Assembly (NCBI RefSeq): GCF_000425385.1 | Contig: NZ_KE384356.1 | Location: 62,001-126,000 of the forward strand | Origin: Pseudoduganella violaceinigra DSM 15887 | GTDB lineage: Bacteria > Pseudomonadota > Gammaproteobacteria > Burkholderiales > Burkholderiaceae_D | DNA length: 64,000 bases | Direction of reading: 5' to 3' | Shown here: in pieces, positions 61,765-64,000 of the stretch | Position numbering within the stretch: position 1 is the first letter of the stretch | How the letters are laid out: every line of letters begins with the position of its first letter | Notes under the pieces: model-generated | Told to the model about the DNA's origin: nothing | The model's input: the letters and a program-made list of their open reading frames with translations, nothing else | Database searches by the model: none | Program-made: the position numbers and the translations under genes

Positions 61765-62727
61765 TCAGTTAGCCACAGCACGTTTCTCGCGGAAAAAGTT
61801 CCACACCTCCTCCGTCGTATCCACATCATGGTTCATCTCCCCCAGCACCTTGCCCAGCAGCCAAGGTAGCTCCTCCGTCCTGGAAGACCAGGTATGCCCG
61901 CCGCCGTCGATGCGCAGGAACTCGACCTGCACGCCGCGCGGATCGCTGCCCCACACCGTGCTGAGCGCCGATGTCTTCCCCGATTTCGGGAAGCGATGGT
62001 AGATGGGGGTCTCCGGCAATCCCGCCAGCTTGCGCCATACCGCCACCGACGCTTCCGCGCTCAAGCCCGTTCCGCGCCCCCGCAGCCCCCAATTGCCGAC
62101 CGCACCGCCGCCATACGGCGCAATGGAATCTTCCGTGCCATGCGTGATAAACACCGGCAAGGCCTGCGCGGGAGCCTTGCAAGCGCTATGCGCCGGCATC
62201 AAGGCGCTTTGTGCGGCAATACCGGCCAGGCGCGGCGCCAGTTCGATGCCAAGCCGGTACGCCATGCCGCCGCCATTCGAGCTGCCATACACATAGACAC
62301 GCCGCGGATCGGCGCGATAGACCTTGATCGCCCTGTCGATCAAGGCCGCGATGAAGGCCACGTCGTCGGTCGGCGCGTTGGTCGTCGCGTCGCCCCGGCA
62401 ATCGTTCCAGGCAAACTTCCCGTCCGCCCCCTTCACGCCCTGCGGCGCGATCACCAGCAGGTTCTCGCGCGCAGCCAGCCGCTGCCAACCATCGGACTTA
62501 AATCCCAGGAAGGCATTCTGGCCCAGCATGAATGCGGCCGTGCTGCCATGGCCATGCAACAGGATCAGCAAAGGGTGCAGATCGCCGCCAAGATCGCGCG
62601 GCTGCATCACCATGTATTGGCGTACCCCTTCCGGGGTTGGCAAGTCGCGCGCATCAATCGATTGCGCGGCAACCTGCTGCATGACCAAGCCTGCGACGGC
62701 AAATGCCGCCAGTTTTCCCAAGTTCAC
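61765..62727 (-). CDS. Exported PHB-depolymerase-like esterase
   Basis: This 320-residue protein has a signal peptide (MNLGKLAAFAVAGLVMQQVAA) and an alpha/beta-hydrolase fold of the LpqC / polyhydroxybutyrate depolymerase type. The nucleophile is in VYGSSNGGGMAYR, the acid in ITHGTEDSIAPYGG and the His in IDGGGHTWSS. The oxyanion region reads LLHGHGSTA. It should hydrolyse short esters or polyester outside the cytoplasm. The substrate is not known. Confidence 0.88.
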   Translation of the reverse strand: MNLGKLAAFAVAGLVMQQVAAQSIDARDLPTPEGVRQYMVMQPRDLGGDLHPLLILLHGHGSTAAFMLGQNAFLGFKSDGWQRLAARENLLVIAPQGVKGADGKFAWNDCRGDATTNAPTDDVAFIAALIDRAIKVYRADPRRVYVYGSSNGGGMAYRLGIELAPRLAGIAAQSALMPAHSACKAPAQALPVFITHGTEDSIAPYGGGAVGNWGLRGRGTGLSAEASVAVWRKLAGLPETPIYHRFPKSGKTSALSTVWGSDPRGVQVEFLRIDGGGHTWSSRTEELPWLLGKVLGEMNHDVDTTEEVWNFFREKRAVAN

Positions 62728-62786
62728 TATTCCCTCCTCGCGAATCGCGGTAACATTTATTATTTACCAAGATTAAGAGGGCGGCA

Positions 62787-64000
62787 ATGGCAGTAGTACT
62801 GGGACCTATCCTGAAGTTCTGTGCTTGCGAGGACGGCAAATGGACCGTCAGCGCGCTGGTCGTCTGGACGGGCGACGCCGCGCCGGCCGTGACGGCATCG
62901 CTGCTTGCGGGCGCCGCAGCCGACGCGCGTCCCCTGGCTGCGACGTCGCGCATCCTGCGCACCCGTTTGCACAAACGCACCCTGCACACTGTCACGAGCT
63001 GGCGATTCACCATCGAACAGCATGCAACGCGCGAACTGCAAGTCCAGTACACGGTCGATGGACAAGCTTTCACCTTCGCTGTTCCCGCCCGCGACAGCGC
63101 CCCCACCAGCGCCTACACCTCCTGCAATGGCTTCTCCGACTTCAAGAAGATGAAGGATATCCCGCAGGATCCGGTCTGGAACAAGATGCACGACAACCAC
63201 CTGCAGCGCCCCTACCACCTGCTGCTGATGGGCGGCGACCAGATCTACAGCGACGCCATGTGGTCCACCACCGCCCTGCACGACTGGGCCGCCGCGCCGA
63301 ACGACAGGAAGCTCGCCAATAAGCCGGTCAGCAAATCGCTGCAGACGGAAATCGACGATTTCTTCTTCGGGAATTACCTGAAGGTGTGGGCTTATCCGCA
63401 CGTTGCACGCATGCTGGCCACCATCCCGACCGTCATGATGTGGGACGACCATGACATCATCGATGGCTGGGGTTCTTATCCCGACCAATTCCAGCAGTCG
63501 CCCGTCTTCCAGGCCATCTACAAAGTAGCGCGCGACTATTTCCTGCTGTTCCAGCAGCACAGCATTTCGGCGGACGAGGTGCCGATGCGGCTGACGATGC
63601 AGCCCGGCTTCACCCAGGCTGCGCGCTTCGGCGACTACGGCCTCCTGGCGCTCGATTTGCGCAGCGAACGCACTCCGGATGTCGTGATGGGCGAGCAAGC
63701 GTGGCAAGCGGCCTACGGCTGGCTCGACGCGCAGCAGAACTGCAGGCACTTGCTGGTCATGTCCAGCATCCCGGTCGTGCACCCCGATTTCAGCACGCTG
63801 GAAATGCTGCTGTGCGCCCTGCCCGGCCAGCAGGAACTGGAAGACGACCTGAAAGACCATTGGCTAAGCCGCACCCACCAATGGGAACGCCTGCGCATGA
63901 TCCACCGCTTGCAGGAATGGTCCCTGCGCACCGGCGGCCGCGTGACCATCCTTTCCGGCGACGTCCATGTCGGGGCCATCGGCGCCATCGAATCCAGCCA
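62787..64000 (+). CDS. PhoD-like metallophosphatase, N-terminal part
   Basis: The open frame starts at ATG 62787 (after AAGAGGGCGGCA) and runs off the right edge after 404 codons. It shows the metal-binding motifs of the alkaline phosphatase D family: LLMGGDQIYSDAMW, MMWDDHDIIDGWGSY and ILSGDVHVGAIGA. No signal peptide is visible, so it may be cytoplasmic. Substrates of this family are phosphodiesters or monoesters. The C-terminus is outside the window. Confidence 0.88.
   Translation, partial: MAVVLGPILKFCACEDGKWTVSALVVWTGDAAPAVTASLLAGAAADARPLAATSRILRTRLHKRTLHTVTSWRFTIEQHATRELQVQYTVDGQAFTFAVPARDSAPTSAYTSCNGFSDFKKMKDIPQDPVWNKMHDNHLQRPYHLLLMGGDQIYSDAMWSTTALHDWAAAPNDRKLANKPVSKSLQTEIDDFFFGNYLKVWAYPHVARMLATIPTVMMWDDHDIIDGWGSYPDQFQQSPVFQAIYKVARDYFLLFQQHSISADEVPMRLTMQPGFTQAARFGDYGLLALDLRSERTPDVVMGEQAWQAAYGWLDAQQNCRHLLVMSSIPVVHPDFSTLEMLLCALPGQQELEDDLKDHWLSRTHQWERLRMIHRLQEWSLRTGGRVTILSGDVHVGAIGAIESS

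Noticed and set aside
1..64000. CRISPR array or complete prophage
   Set aside because: No set of regularly spaced direct repeats, cas genes, integrase or phage structural genes was seen anywhere in the window.

Overview
The window is GC-rich chromosomal DNA from a betaproteobacterium, most likely a member of the Oxalobacteraceae (Massilia, Duganella or Janthinobacterium type). The placement is inferred from gene content and order: petABC followed by sspAB, a fused indolepyruvate ferredoxin oxidoreductase, the fused mutase/GTPase IcmF, a type II secretion operon with gspN, and a Tad pilus locus. No similarity search was possible, so the genus is not fixed. I saw no CRISPR array, no intact prophage and no complete insertion sequence.

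Layout. 1-7759 (minus): type II secretion operon gspG-H-I-J-K-L-M-N-D-E, running off the left edge; no gspC is present. 7797-14314 (minus): secreted amidohydrolase, MoeB/ThiF-like adenylyltransferase, S41 carboxyl-terminal protease, EnvC-like amidase activator and gpmA. 14410-17257 (plus): rhodanese, grxC, secB, SH3 protein, gpsA. 17238-18441 (minus): cupin and aqpZ, separated by a long inverted repeat that encloses two FNR-like boxes. 18589-21822 (plus): HxlR regulator, acyl-CoA ligase, a small Lys/His-rich exported protein and a membrane protein with two Cys pairs. A MITE-like repeat and a HEPN-like gene follow.

22490-26488 (plus) is the most interesting region. It is a seven-gene, partly overlapping operon with two different bufferin-type Cys-rich precursors (BufA1/DUF2282 and BufA2), the DUF692 multinuclear iron oxygenase BufB, its DUF2063 partner BufC and a DoxX protein. 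Two exported alpha/beta-hydrolase-like proteins are interleaved, and both carry Gly where the catalytic Ser should be. The expected job is peptide modification for copper handling in the periplasm; the role of the two serine-less proteins is unknown. Behind it lies a decayed AT-richer islet: a 23-codon antitoxin-like stub, a frameshifted secreted protein, a 3' tRNA-Thr remnant and then an intact tRNA-Thr.

27747-31849 (minus): sspB, sspA and cytochrome bc1 (petC, petB, petA). 32052-35890 (plus): mscL, a DegS-like protease, DUF2461, two small Cys-rich exported peptides and a tartrate/D-malate dehydrogenase. 35887-38859: a LytS/LytTR two-component pair divergent from a small exported protein and a GIN-domain (DUF2807) protein, with a LytTR-type direct repeat between them. 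38893-50788 (minus): a complete Tad/Flp pilus locus from flp to a TPR/LytR_C lipoprotein, flanked by a diguanylate cyclase and an HD-GYP protein (51085-53361). 53428-61573 (plus): LysR regulator, fused indolepyruvate ferredoxin oxidoreductase and IcmF, suggesting 2-oxoacid and branched acyl-CoA metabolism. The right end holds a 25-residue membrane peptide, a PHB-depolymerase-like esterase and the start of a PhoD-like phosphatase.
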